Assembly: GCA_030077755.1 (NCBI GenBank)
Contig: JAQJZZ010000008.1
Span: forward strand, 3,100,001-3,164,000
Reading direction: 5' to 3'
Length of the DNA stretch: 64,000 bases
Source: Filosporella fistucella
Taxonomy: Eukaryota > Ascomycota > Leotiomycetes > Helotiales
Both the position numbers and the translations under genes were made by a program. The notes under the pieces are model-generated. The model searched no databases. It had not been told where the DNA came from and saw nothing but the letters and a program-made list of their open reading frames with translations. Positions 47,138 through 58,837 of this stretch are shown one piece after another (within the stretch, counting starts at the first letter, position 1; each line of letters opens with the position of its first letter).

Positions 47138-48334
47138 ATGCCATCACCATCACTATTGTGGTTAATATTTGTAATACTGTCAAACTCCCGTCCAGCATCT
47201 TCGCTATCAGTGTATTCAGTCCTCCCACATCAAGGATCAGCGATACCCGACGAGATAAAATGCTACAGCCTTCCGTACGGCGGTATCGGCTTCGCATCTC
47301 ATCTCATCACATACTATACCATCATTGCGTTATCAAGTGGTCGAAGTCCATTTACCTGGAAGAAAAACAAATGTTGGAAGTTTGACCTCATACTCGGTAC
47401 TATCGGCTTGGTATGCACGACTTCCATAGCCATTCTCACAATAGTCCGATGTCGCCAGCGCTGGGAATTCGTGCTTCTTGGGATTTGGAAAATGACTCTC
47501 TCTTTGACTCTGGGGTTTATTAGTGTACATGCTGCAATTGCAGTGCGGAGTACTGAGGAGGGTAAGGGAAGGGCTAGAATGACACAGCAAGATGTGCTTT
47601 GGTGGCTGGTATTCTATGTTCCTGGCCTTGTGGTTGGATTGACCGGCTTGGGCTCATTGGCGCGGAATTCGTGGGCAGAATGGCGAAGGAGAAAACTTCC
47701 TGTTATTGTTACCGGAATATTCATTGGTGCAGTCGTGGTCTTGGGTATACTTGCATTTATGATGTGGCTCTGGTTGCGAAGGAGGAACACGATGGTCCCT
47801 ACGCTAGACGGTGGCGGGGAGCGAGGATTCCATTCAGCATACTCCTTGAGGGACGAACGATGGTACAGCTCCGATGAGATGATGCCGGTAGAACTACCTG
47901 TGAAAGACCAAAGGATCAGATTATCAGCAACCAGTCGTTTGGACCAGCACAACGACGACGATGAAAGGTTCGAGAGCCGAGTGCAGGAGAACCAGGACGG
48001 CTTCAAAATCGATATGAAAAGCAGAGGTACCCAGGAAGCATTTGTTGAACCAGCAAGACCTGTTCCCAAGCGAGCGTTGCTTTCACGGCCTATCTCCGTA
48101 ATCTCGAGAGCCATTGGTGGACTATTTGATAGCGTTGCCGTTCAACTGGTTGGAATCATGACTCTGGCAATGATTGCGATGTGGTTAATGTTTGTTGGAA
48201 TTCTCGCGGCACTTTATAGTGATTGGGCAATTGCATTTCTAGCAGGAAACATGGGTGGTGTTCCAACTTCAGATAACGCGATTTTGTATTGGACATACTT
48301 TTTTGCAAAGCGCATTTCCTTATTCTCTTTTTGA
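47138..48334 (+). CDS. Polytopic membrane protein of unknown function
   Basis: An intronless frame of 398 residues. The N-terminus resembles a cleavable or anchoring signal (LLWLIFVILSNSRPASS). About five or six further hydrophobic spans follow, including LILGTIGLVCTTSIAILTIV, MTLSLTLGFISVHAAIAV, VLWWLVFYVPGLVVGLTGL, VIVTGIFIGAVVVLGILAFM and a final pair around LVGIMTLAMIAMWLMFVGIL. Between the last helices is a charged loop of about 110 residues (YSLRDERWYSSDEM, KDQRIRLSATSR) likely to be cytosolic and possibly phosphorylated. No transporter or channel signature was recognised. Similar multi-span fungal proteins exist without assigned function. The start is the first ATG of the frame; the C-terminus is short after the last helix. 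Confidence 0.6.
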   Translation: MPSPSLLWLIFVILSNSRPASSLSVYSVLPHQGSAIPDEIKCYSLPYGGIGFASHLITYYTIIALSSGRSPFTWKKNKCWKFDLILGTIGLVCTTSIAILTIVRCRQRWEFVLLGIWKMTLSLTLGFISVHAAIAVRSTEEGKGRARMTQQDVLWWLVFYVPGLVVGLTGLGSLARNSWAEWRRRKLPVIVTGIFIGAVVVLGILAFMMWLWLRRRNTMVPTLDGGGERGFHSAYSLRDERWYSSDEMMPVELPVKDQRIRLSATSRLDQHNDDDERFESRVQENQDGFKIDMKSRGTQEAFVEPARPVPKRALLSRPISVISRAIGGLFDSVAVQLVGIMTLAMIAMWLMFVGILAALYSDWAIAFLAGNMGGVPTSDNAILYWTYFFAKRISLFSF

Positions 48335-49428
48335 ATCTATTGACTCCAGATATCACGAGAATGAGTACATATATATGGGACTGAGAAAATTATCTGTTTT
48401 GATTTGATGGCTATGACAGATAATGAGGTAGTGGGCAGTGATTCAATCCAACTAATTCTGTGCAAAAAGCCCGTCACAGAAGTCACAGCTGGGAGGGGGA
48501 GTCTTGGTGCACATACCATGTCACGAAATAGGATACTCGTCAGAATCAGCTGTGTAATATATAAGACACAATTTATACTCTCAATGGTGGATTCATTTTT
48601 GCATGGCATATATAATCTTGAACAACATGTCGAGTTTGAACTACCTCGCGGCCACAAGTGTTATCCACGTCTGAGCACCTGTTTATTTGCTAGCAAAAAA
48701 GAAGTAGCTCGCCCCCTACATCATCCTACTATGACGAAAAATCGTACAAGAGGTCATAGAACACTTCAAATAGGTAGCATAGCTTGATTGGCTATATCAT
48801 AGAGTATACCTGCAACACAGAAATGAACAAGCTCACTTAGCCCACTCGGTCTTCAAGAATTATCTACACCTAGCCCCAGGCCCTTTACCATCAAATAGAC
48901 AGAATAGCTCGTGCCCACATCTTTACTGCCATTCTGCTAAGTAGAATCCTTCTACTCCTTCTCCGCTACCCTCTCCATCTGAGCTGTAGCCTAAACATAG
49001 CCTCCACCCCCATCCTCCCAGAAAAGCAGCACACGTGACACCGGACATCCGAAAACTGAAACCCAGCACGCGACGTCACTGTCCTTGCACATACGAAACG
49101 AAACCAACTATATGTCATAGATTTTCAAGTTTTAGATGATAGGACTCTAGAGCTGCAGGTCTCGGTGTTGTTTGGGGGATGAAGGGCAGATGACTCAGTT
49201 GATCGATTTGAAAATGAGGGGTGCTGGAGTTCTGGGGTCTGGGGCGGGAGATCGTGGGATAGTGGAGCGAGCGAGAAGACTGACTTGGGGATGGAGAAGT
49301 GTAAAGGGATGGAGAGAAAAGAGAAAAGAAGACAGCGAGGGTATCAAAAATCAATTCGCTAGCTATAGCTGCAATACTAAATCTCAAACACACAAAAAGA
49401 TGAACAAGAAACAAAATAGCATAATACA
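48335..49428. other. Convergent intergenic region with promoter-like motifs
   Basis: A 1.1-kb gap between two 3' ends (membrane protein, +; Reg1-like, -). It unexpectedly contains a CACGTG at 49033-49038 and a CRE-like GACGTCAC at 49073-49080. No coding sequence is recognised. Confidence 0.4.
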
Positions 49429-51279
49429 CTAATACTCCAGCTCAAACTCCTCCATAACCTGCTCATACAACGCTCTCTTCTCCTCATCCATAATCCCTAT
49501 CTTCCCCCCTCCAAACCGGAATTGATATCCTTTCTCCCCCCTCTGATCCGCAATATCCGCTCCATTGTCTTCAAAACTCCCGTCGTCGCTGCCGGAGTCA
49601 GAAGAGCCGATACTGCTGTTCCTTGAGGAAGCAGGAGGAGGGGATAAAGAGCCGGAAGAGAGAGGTGGAGAGGAGGAGCTAGCATTAGAGCAGGAGAGGA
49701 GATAGTCCAGCTCGTCTTCGATTTCGGAGTCGGTGTTGGAGAATTGGAGGGAGAAGGGGTGGGTGAGGGAGCCTTGACCCAGGGGCAGGGTTTTTGCATC
49801 TAAGGAAGATTGAGAGGTTGGTGGGAGAGATTGGATACGGAGCGGTGATGTAGATTCTTCAGGTGGTTCTTCGCCGATAATACCTAACCAAGTCCATTCT
49901 CCTGGCTTCTCTTGTGATTTCTGGGATCGTGGTAATTTCGAATCTGATCGTGGTTGTGGTGATTGCCATGTCGCATCTTTGTTGTAAGACCAGAGACTTT
50001 CTGGACTCCAATGGCTGCTTATTGGAGTAGGAGGTGGTGGGGTAATATCAATGAAATAGTCGTTTTCGTCAAGTGTCTTGGAAGGTAGTTTTTGGATGAG
50101 TTTTCGACCTGGGCTGCCGCACCGGATGGCGAGGATACGGTACTGGGTTACTTCGGATTCGAACTTTACGCTCTTTCTAGGGCGTGATACTTTATGTTTT
50201 CTTGAGGACAGACAAGGGGTTACATGTGGTTCGATTGATGATCTTCCTTGCATGGTTGTTGTTTGGGGTGGGGATGTGGAGTTGGACGTCCGAGTGATGG
50301 AATAGGTGTGGAGGGAGCTGCGAACAAGAAGCTCGGAGCTTTTAGGACTCTTCAAAATTGAGCGATTAGACTCTTGTGGTCTCGAATTTTGCTTTGAAAT
50401 ATGGGCTGAGGAGATAATTGTCTCATTTGAGAACGACGATGTATTCATCAAAAATGGACCGTAAATGCATGTATCATCATGCTCTTTCATCCTGAAAAAT
50501 TATGAGCGATCACCATAATCACGATTGAAATTAACCTACCAATTGATACATTCCGGAGAGACAGTCTTGCACTGAAACTTAATTTTTGCCCACGACCTCC
50601 AAGCAGCATTTTCCAGTCGGGGAACGTTGTTATGAGGCTTCCAACTTGACTTCTTAGATCTCGCTTCATGGATCCAGGAACTTCTTTTCGAGACTACATT
50701 CCTCCAAGAGACGTGCAAATCCTCCTCACACCACTCATGAGTTAGGTAGTTGACATTCTGGAATGGTTGCATACAAGCCGCTGTGTCGTCTCGTGGGTGT
50801 GTGATATGCTCACGTGCTAGTGAAAATGTATCCAAATCCTCGACCGATGTTTCTTGGGAGCTGATACGTGGGGCTTCTGGTGCCGGTTTTGCTGGTGTGT
50901 ATGGCGTATAATGTGTAAATGAAACTGGTCGTGATAATGGCTTATCGATAATGCTGACATCACAGGTATCCCGCTCGACATGCTCGTAGGTTGGAAAGTA
51001 TATTGGAGAATCGCTCTTATCACTGACACCAAGGGTGCTCAACGATAGAGCCGTGGTTATCGAAGTGACACCCGAAGTTCTGACTGCATCGTTATCATCC
51101 TCCTCATTCCAGTCGAAGTCGTCCAGATCGTTTGCGGGCCGCTCGGATTTAATCGACGTTGCCCGAAACTCTGATATCGACATTGTTTCCTTTCCAGGCT
51201 CCTTTAATCCACATGGCGATTGATATACCATGATATCCTCCCACTCGAAATATTCATCCTGTGGCATGAAGTCCCCCAT
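49429..51279 (-). CDS. Reg1-like PP1 regulatory protein (DUF1752 / AreA-GATA-like domain)
   Basis: Exons 51279-50540 and 50491-49429 (48-nt intron) give 600 residues. The DUF1752 region (about residues 190-260) reads YLTHEWCEEDLHVSWRNVV, then RLENAAWRSWAKIKFQCKTV, SPECINWMKEHD and YGPFL, the signature shared with yeast Reg1/Reg2. At 353-357 KSVKF, followed by ESEVTQYRILAI, matches the RVxF docking site for protein phosphatase 1 (compare Reg1's IHFNDRVEQC). Reg1 targets PP1/Glc7 to Snf1 and hexokinase in glucose signalling. The C-terminus is Ser/Pro-rich and acidic with an alpha-helical end (RALYEQVMEEFELEY). The PP1 motif and DUF1752 are good; whether this is the main Reg1 ortholog or a divergent paralog is open, since conservation outside these blocks is low. 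Confidence 0.82.
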
Positions 51280-53081
51280 TATGGCGATCTGTCAGACTTG
51301 GAACTTCCTCCGAGTCACGTGTGTCAGACTAAAGCCAATCTCCTCGGTCCTCGGCCCCCATTCGATCCTTGATATACATGTGCTGCAATTTCCAGGAATT
51401 ATTATGTTGTTGATATGATCGATAAGATAGAATTAAAGAGTGTGCCAAGCATGGGGGAAACTGTTGTATTTGAATGCGTGGTCAGATTCGGTGGGTGATT
51501 TTCGGTGTCCGAAGGATGCATCATGGTTGCAATCTGACATTCGGCAGCATCTGCATTGGCTCCGCCGCATGGAAGGGAATCGCAACAATTGACACACTTA
51601 GGCTCTTTGTACCACTTAGCCTGGAGAGCCCTACGAAAGACTTGAGTAATCCGCGAAACTTCGTAGGCGTCACTGTTGTTGACCGGACCTCGTATAAAGT
51701 CGATGCGAGTTTCAGCTCAGGACGAAACATCTGGAAACAATTGACTATGGCCAACTCGAAACAACTTTGATTCTTGAGTCTGAGGTTATACAATATTAGA
51801 CGAACTGCCAGCTGATAGTCCTCGCTGCCACCCATGACTTCATGGTGTTTCCGATAGGGATTTTGTTTAATTGTTCCGTGCATCTTAGGAACATTTTGGC
51901 GGTGGATAAACTGGGGAACTCCGGAATGCAATTATTTTTAGTTTTACCCGGACGTGGGGAATCCACGTGATCTAAGCGACGGCCCTGCAATCCGAATTTC
52001 GTGTTGAGAATCCTTCGTTCGTTCTTCAATACTTCTATACCTATAAAAAGGTTCCGATGACCTGGTACAGACAACCCACCGACTTCAACAAGCCTCGCCG
52101 ACTGTGTAGATCCCATCTGGATGGCATGTCACCACGCCTAGGCATCGAAGCACGGCTTATGGTTCCACAATACTGAATTCATTCCTTATAGAGTCACAAG
52201 GCCGAAGTGCTCGCAAGAAGCTGACAGTTGACTTGAGCTTGCTTGAACACGATGGGTACTTCTAGGTATCCCGGGACCAAAAGAAAGGTCCTGAAACCAC
52301 ACGATTAGCAATCCTCATTCGGCTCGCGGATGGTCACGTGCAACACAAACTCTTCTTTCGTCGTGCATAGTGGAATTGTTGATCTCTGTCATCTGTTTAT
52401 GCTATTTTTGACGTTCCGTATTCGATGCTCTGTCCCAAATACCGACCTTTTCCTCCTTGCTTCCAAAACTCCCTTGCTGGTTCGTACAACTTATTCATCC
52501 CAAGTGGGGAGGGGGGAGTATCTTATTGTACAATCCGAGGAGTGTGTATACGACTTTGAATCTGGCCATATGGTACAGAGGAGATTAAATACACACATTG
52601 GCTTGATGTCTCAAAATTACTGATTTCTTGGCCTCGCGGTGGAGATTTCCAAACGCCACAAAACGACAGAACGTGCCTACTCCTTGCTGTTCCCGCTCCT
52701 TCGCTCTGCTTGTTCTCAATTGCACAGCCCTAGATGTCGATAACATTGATCTCAAAAGATTATCCAAGTACCAGACATTGCCAATGGCGTCTCGACGTTA
52801 GCCTAATGTAAGTTTGTTCTCTATTCTCCTATTTTCCGTGTCTCAGCCTGCTCGTTGACAACTGAGACATGGAAGTTTTCAGGTCAGTGTTTTTTTTGTT
52901 GCTGCATATTTTGACCAATTGACATACTCGCGAGCCATATTGGGCGTTAGATAAACCTGCAATATACGCCTCTCCCACAAGTACATCTGTGTGTCTTGAG
53001 CATGAGGAGACTATAAGGAAACACTAACATGTCGATTTATCTCACTCCATTCATTTAGACCGTCGTTCTCTTCCCTCAAAA
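51280..53081. other. Long intergenic region, no confirmed gene
   Basis: A 1.8-kb space between two divergent genes (Reg1-like, -; subtilase, +). Minus-strand open frames at 51521-52116 overlap in two phases without domain or splice support. CACGTG sites lie at 51316-51321 (37 bp upstream of the Reg1-like ATG) and about 51963 and 52333. No repeat was recognised. Confidence 0.4.
51316..51321. promoter_or_regulatory. E-box CACGTG near the Reg1-like start
   Basis: The CACGTG, in the context GAGTCACGTGTGTC, is 37 bp upstream of the minus-strand ATG at 51279. It is a plausible bHLH (Cbf1-type) site, inferred from position only. Confidence 0.3.
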
Positions 53082-54479
53082 ATGTTTGTCTCTGTATTAC
53101 CATTTGCTTTGCTCTTGTTATCTTCAGTTGTAGCTTTGCCAGTGATCGATTCGACACTTCCTGTACAAATTTCAAACGCAGCACTCCCGGACACTCTGAC
53201 AGTATCAGACTCATTTCTCGTTGCATACAAAGATACTGCTACAGCTGATCAAGTCAAAAAGCACCAGGAGGATGTGCACAAAACACTAGGAAATGACTGT
53301 AGTACTCCACATGAAGTTGGTAAATTTCGAGGTCTGCATATAAAAGCATCCACTGCCAACTTAGCAAGCGTGGCATCTTCCTCGATTGTAAATCCTCCAC
53401 TTCCTCTCCACCTCTCCGCCAGCTGAAAATATAGATATCATTCGTTGAAAGAGACCTCAAAGTCTCCATTGCTCCAGCGGCAAATCACGCTCCTGTTCTC
53501 AATCAAACCGCCAACTCTCTCCTTGCCTTCCAACCCAGCGCAACATGGGGTTTAGGGCGACTCTCTCATAAAGGGCTTGGATTCTACAACTACATATACG
53601 ACTCATCTGCCTGCGCTGGAACAACTGTATATGTGGTTGATACTGGTATTCGTATATCACATCAAGAATTCGGTGGCCGAGCGAAATGGGGCAAAAACTT
53701 TGTTGCTGGTGCTTCGGTATTTGTTTCAACTGTTGCGCTTCTGAAAGTGAGGTCCTGACGAGATTAGGATATAGATGATAATGGGCATGGTACACATTGT
53801 GCTGGTACGATAGCGGGGTCCAGTGTAGGCGTCTGCAAACAAGCCAATGTAATCGCAGTCAAAGTGTTGAATTCCGCTGGTGCCGGGTATCTCTCTACCG
53901 TCCTGGCTGGCATGCAATGGGGTAAGCTTTAGTCCTTCCTCTTCCTATTTGCAATACTTACTAATGACTCCAGCATTGAACGATGCCATATCCAAAGGCA
54001 AATTGACAACATCAGTCATATCTCTCTCCCTAGGCGGTCCCTTCTCCGCCTACGAAAACGCAGCCATAGAATCCATCGTCGCGGCAGGCATGACCGTAGT
54101 CGTCGCAGCGGGCAATCTAAACATTGATGCCCAGAATGTTTCTCCCGCATCCGCACCAAACGTTATAACAGTCGGCGCCATCGACATCAATTCCCAGCGC
54201 GCCGGATGGAGCAATTATGGCAAGGCTTTAGATATTTTTGCGCCGGGCGTTGATATTTACAGCACGTGGGGGAGCTGTGACAATTGTTATTGGTGGATGA
54301 GTGGGACAAGTCAGGCTACGCCGCATGTTGCTGGTTTGGCGGCGTATCTGATGTCAAAGTATGGGTTAGCTACGCCGAAGAAAGTCGCGGCGAAGATATC
54401 GTCGTTGGGGGTGAGGAATACGGTGCTAGATCCGAAGGGGAGTACGAACAAGGTTGCGTATAATGGGAATGGTGCTTGA
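53082..54479 (+). CDS. Subtilisin-like serine protease (S8A, proteinase K type)
   Basis: Exons 53082-53387, 53435-53716, 53768-53921 and 53974-54479 give 415 residues. A signal peptide ([11 protein letters not shown]) is followed by an I9 inhibitor propeptide ([30 protein letters not shown]). The mature protease starts around residue 135. The catalytic triad is Asp171 (VYVVDTGI), His203 ([14 protein letters not shown]) and Ser360 ([12 protein letters not shown]). The oxyanion region is VVAAGN, and [22 protein letters not shown] is typical of proteinase K-like fungal enzymes. The Met after the catalytic Ser is replaced by Gln (GTSQAT). The gene is predicted to encode a secreted, auto-activating protease used for external protein breakdown. 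All four splices are in phase. Confidence 0.93.
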
Positions 54480-55568
54480 TGGTCGAGGGAGCAGAAATGG
54501 GAAGTGAGATAGCCGGATACTGGATTGGTATATTATAGAAGGGCAGGAGTTTATGGGAATGCTGGTGTCTCTTCAATTGACTTTACATGTTGGGGCCCTC
54601 TTTCCAGCTTCTTGACTAGTGAGACGTTCTCTGGATAGGATCCTTGGTCTTGCTTGTGGCACTCAATTGTTGGATACAAAGCTCAATTTGGTATAATGGG
54701 CGGCGGCCAAGACATATTTTACATCCAGTCACCGAGGCAAGGAGGCCCAGCTCGATCTCTGACCAGGTGCACCATACTGACTGTCTTTGTCCAAATGCCA
54801 TGTTCGAAACATCTATCCTTCTCCCTTCCTCTCTTCCTCACTACCTGGCCAGTGAGCCCAACTTTCTATCATCAGCTCCTCTGGGAACCCGTGCTGGAAG
54901 GGACTGAGTCTGAGGTACCTTTTTTTAGATGATTCGCCAACGTTGCTGAATCTCATCTGAACAAGTCCAACGCATCGAAGGCCTCGCTGATAGGGTGATA
55001 CTGATACAAGAAACATGTCTGGAGTTTGTAAAGTTGGATTCGAGGTTGTATAATGTTGTTCAACTATATCTATTTAGAGATTTGGGGCGGAAATTCAGTT
55101 AGACTACACGGGTCGGAAAAGAGACATTGGTATTCAGCATTGCGACAGACTCATACGTTCACACAAAAAATCTTGATATACAAGATAGTATCGTAGGTAT
55201 CAGCCAGGCCTCTTATGGTCTCCGGAGGAGCTGGAGATTCAACCTGACACACGTGACATTTTAGCACAGCTGACTAGACAACATCTCTATCGACCTGTAA
55301 TACTGCCAACGAGAAGACCACAAAAACAATTCAATCTCGTGATTACACTTAGAATACTAACCTATTAATCCTATCACCGTGAAACCGAATCCAACCAAAC
55401 ACTAACAATCACGTGTCTGCAAGTCACCACCTCAGCCTCGAGGTCAACTCCAGGCACCACTTCACTTCTTTCCCAATCTACCTTCCTACCTCCTTCCTAC
55501 TCGTTACCATCCACAGCACCCCCAGCCATTCCTCCCCCATTTGCGTCGACAGCAATACACTGCCCAAA
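54480..55568. other. Intergenic, no recognised gene
   Basis: This 1.09-kb region holds the subtilase 3' flank and the promoter of the GDSL gene. CACGTG hexamers are at 55250-55255 and 55410-55415, about 315 and 155 bp before the GDSL ATG. The leader just before the ATG is CT/CCA-rich. No gene is recognised. Confidence 0.5.
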
Positions 55569-56567
55569 ATGCCACCACCCCTCAACATCCTCGCCTTCGG
55601 CGACTCCCTAACCGAAGGCTACAGTTCCTGGGGCATGGTGTTTACTCCCTATTCGAAGAAAATGAAAGAGGTGCTGGAGGAGAAATTAGGAGATGAGTAT
55701 CAAATTGGGGTTCAGACGGAAGGGGTGAGTGGGGAGAGGGTCACTGGAGGGTTTGAGAGGAGGATGCTTGGGTGTTGTGAGTCCTATTTCTTTCTACGTT
55801 TGGTTTTTGTGTTTGGCGGTTTTGGGGTGGTATACGGATTGGCGGGAGTATAAGTGTACTGTTGCAAATGCTGGACGAGTGATGTGAATTCGGTGGAGGG
55901 AGGAGTATGGGTTATGGATTCAAGCGCTTTATTTTTTTTATATTTGCAGGAGGAAGAAGTGGCTGCTGCAATTGCAGCTACATATCATGACAGCGGCGAA
56001 CAAGCACCCTAAACATTCTAAATTCGATACACCATCTCAAGTTGAAGATTATCACAAGCAATCCCGTTTCTCTCCCGCACAACACACAGGCTAACAACCT
56101 TAGACACCTCCCCCAAAACCCTCTCCTCGCCCTACGACTGGGTTCTCTTCCTCGGCGGAACAAACGACATCGCCTAATCCATCCCCTCCGCCACAATCCT
56201 CTCCTCGATCCAATCCAGCATCCGTATTCCCCTGCAGCAAGGCGCTCGAGTCCTCCTAATGACCATCCCAGAATGTGGAGTTACAGTCCAAAAAGAAAAA
56301 CTAGATCAGAAAAGAAATGAGCTAAATGATCTGATTAGAGGATTAGAGGATGGAGAAAACATCTTTGTGTTTGATCTTTGGGAAAAGATGCCGTTTTGGA
56401 AGATGGAGATAGAAGAGAGGAAGAATATTTGGGATGATGGCTTGCATTTTACGCCTGAGGGGTATGAGAGGTTGGGAGGTTTGGTGGCGGAGAAGTTGAT
56501 TGCGATTTTGAGGGGGAATGGGGATGGAGGTGAGAGTAAGAGGGATGAGGTTGAGGGGGTGGAATGA
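55569..56567 (+). pseudogene. GDSL/SGNH esterase with an internal stop codon
   Basis: Exons 55569-55776 and 56104-56567 join in phase across a 327-nt intron. Block I is LAFGDSLTEGY (nucleophile Ser). Block III is FLGGTNDIA, and block V is DGLHFTPEGYERLG with the catalytic Asp and His. The family hydrolyses esters and many members are secreted, but no signal peptide is present here, so this copy would be cytosolic. Directly after GGTNDIA the codon is TAA at 56175-56177, where relatives usually have a Tyr (GGTNDLAY). Translation would stop before the catalytic Asp/His block, giving a truncated product. Homology resumes in the same frame after the stop. A nonsense allele or a base-call error are the two simple explanations. 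Confidence 0.68.
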
Positions 56568-57091
56568 TGGGAGTTGTAGATATTGAAAGGTTTGCCATGA
56601 TGATCGGCCTACTTCTTAGGCTGAGAGCACGATTTGTCTTCGATTGATTCAAAAAATGATAGACATGAAAACTTGATTCATAGGGTGTTGAAGAGGCCAC
56701 TGCATTGCTTAGAGAATGATAAGCTGTGGAATGTGGACGAACTAGAGTGAAGAGTGTTTATAGAAGAATGGTGTGCAACTTGTAACACAACACCTTAAAT
56801 CGGAAGTAACTCTCAAAGTCGGCTCACACGACACCTTCTCCATTTCGCATCTCATCGTAGTTCCCGATAGCCAAGACGGACCACATATCCAGACCCGTGA
56901 GCTTTTCAAAAGATATAATCACCATCACCATCGTCATCGACTTGCCACCTCAGCCGGTCCATAGATTTGGCACTCGCCACCTCCTGGATATTAAAATCAC
57001 AACAAATCATCAAGACAGAACATGAATTTGCAGAAGGCCAACTTTTTATTCTACATAACTGTACAAAATCCACCCAGCCTTTTTTCATCCT
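56568..57091. other. Convergent intergenic region
   Basis: A 520-bp space between the 3' ends of the GDSL gene (+) and ost1 (-). A CAT/CAC-rich run lies near 56920-56940. No gene is supported. Confidence 0.5.
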
Positions 57092-58666
57092 TTATTTCTT
57101 TCCCTTGATACTAGTATCTATACTTCCAATAACCCATGTAGCTGCAAACAAACTCAAGAAACCAAAGAAGATGGCTAGTGGTTTTCGGAATGCTGCTAGG
57201 AAAGGATAATCATATGTGACAATCAATTCTCGGTCTCTCAAATCATCGACAATGTTAATGGCGTTCAATGTAAGCGCTGTTCGGCCTATAGTGTCCATGA
57301 ATGTCCTGTGGAGAGTCTCAGTTGCACTGACGAGGGGGACGGTGGTGCTATATTGAATGTTCCTACTGACGTTAGTTTTAATCCTTCGATATGGTAAACT
57401 GAACCTACGTTGCTCCCTCTGGGAGAATAACACGAAGCTCAATGTGCTCGTACTCCATTCCTTCAGCTTGCTTTGGTCCCTCAAGGAAAGGGACGTTCAA
57501 GACATAACCATCTCCAGTCTTCAATTTTCTCAAGAACTTCTTAAGATCGGCATCCCATCCAACGCGGAATGGGTAGTTCCAGCCTCCGAAAATTGGGTAT
57601 CTTGGCTTAATCTCGAGACTAGCCTCCCGCTTGTTGCTTCTGAATCTAGAGGTAGATACGTTTCCAATAACATCGGTGAAATATGGTGTCAAACTTCCCA
57701 CCTTCAATGGGAATTTCATCTCCTTCAAGGCAGTGCTGGCAGGGTTGTAGTATTGCTGTGCCGCCCATTCAACACGAGAAAATTGCTTGCTGAGGTTGGC
57801 AGCACGGTTGTGCATGACATAACGCTCTTCGAAAGCAATGTTTCCTCCCCAGTGGCTGACTTCGATATCCCTCTCCAATCTCGAAACGTGAATCAATGGC
57901 TTCGTAAACTCGTATCGAACCTTGACTAGCTCGAACGCACCAGCTGGAAGCTCGCCGAAGCTGCCATATGTGAATTTGGAGCCGGACTTTTGTGGTGACT
58001 CTGGTTCTCCCTTGGATCCCGGAATGATGGTAAATTCAGGAACATTTGTTGATGGAAACTTGACCTCGGTCTTTTGCTTCAATGTAACATATGCTGCTTG
58101 AGCATATGCAGAAAAGGTGTAAACCAAGAATTGCTTATCGGCCTGTGCAATATGCGCAGGAAGCGGATGTAAAGCGGAAAGGTAGGAATATGTTATACCC
58201 AAGGTTTGTTGTGCTTTCGGTGCAAGGGGCTTAGCAAGACGGATTCGGTAGAATTGTGTATCACTGGTGGATAATTAGCTGGGTAATTAGGTCAAATCGA
58301 ATGATAATACCTCTGCGTATCAAATTCCACAGTATCGACCTGGAAGAATCCTCCATCTGGATCTTTTTTATCTTTTACCTCCAAAGCTCCAATTGTCTCC
58401 ATTTGCTGAGAAGTGAATGGTAAATAATATTCATCTTGAGGTGTCTTCGCAGTATTCTCAATCACAACATTGATGGCTTCTTTCGGATAGTTCTTCTCGA
58501 GGTTTATAATATGGACCAAGTTGACATTTTTGAAGTTCTGCGGAGGTTTGAATGTTGAAGGTAGGATTAGTCGCGAGGTAAGTGGTTTCGTCAAGTTCCC
58601 CTTCTCTGCGCATATAGCTGTCGAAGTAAAGGAAAGGACGGCGGATGCGATCGCCAACAACTTCAT
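57092..58666 (-). CDS. ost1: Oligosaccharyltransferase subunit Ost1 (ribophorin I)
   Basis: Exons 58666-58311, 58263-57409 and 57362-57092 give 493 residues. The ATG at 58666 begins a clear signal peptide (MKLLAIASAVLSFTSTAICA); an upstream in-frame ATG at 58810 would put 48 charged residues before it and was rejected. The luminal ribophorin I region contains INLEKNYPKEAINVVIENTA, EDEYYLPF-like YYLPFTSQQ, VSHWGGNIAFEERYVMHNRAA, FSRVEWAAQQYYNP, and YPIFGGWNYPFRVGW. One C-terminal membrane helix (FRKPLAIFFGFLSLFAATWV) ends in a short cytosolic KGKK tail, a possible ER-retention signal. Ost1 is part of the complex that transfers the dolichol-linked glycan to Asn in nascent proteins. The gene shares a 474-bp divergent promoter with hexokinase. 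Confidence 0.93.
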
Positions 58667-58837
58667 ATTGACGATTGAGGCAGATCTGCCCTGGTATCGG
58701 AATCGCGAGTTGGCGTGGTCGTGAATTGGAAATGACAGCGAGATCGAGCTTGAAGCTTCACGAATTCCGTTACGTCTCTCACAAGCATACTTGTCCTCTG
58801 GTGGTGCCAAAAGAGGATTAGCTTACGTATGCCAAGT

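Noticed and set aside
51521..52116. Minus-strand open frames as a gene upstream of the Reg1-like gene
   Set aside because: Two overlapping frames without domain, start context or splice sites that would connect them.
58667..58810. Upstream ATG at 58810 as the ost1 start
   Set aside because: It would place 48 polar residues before a textbook signal peptide that begins exactly at the internal Met (58666).
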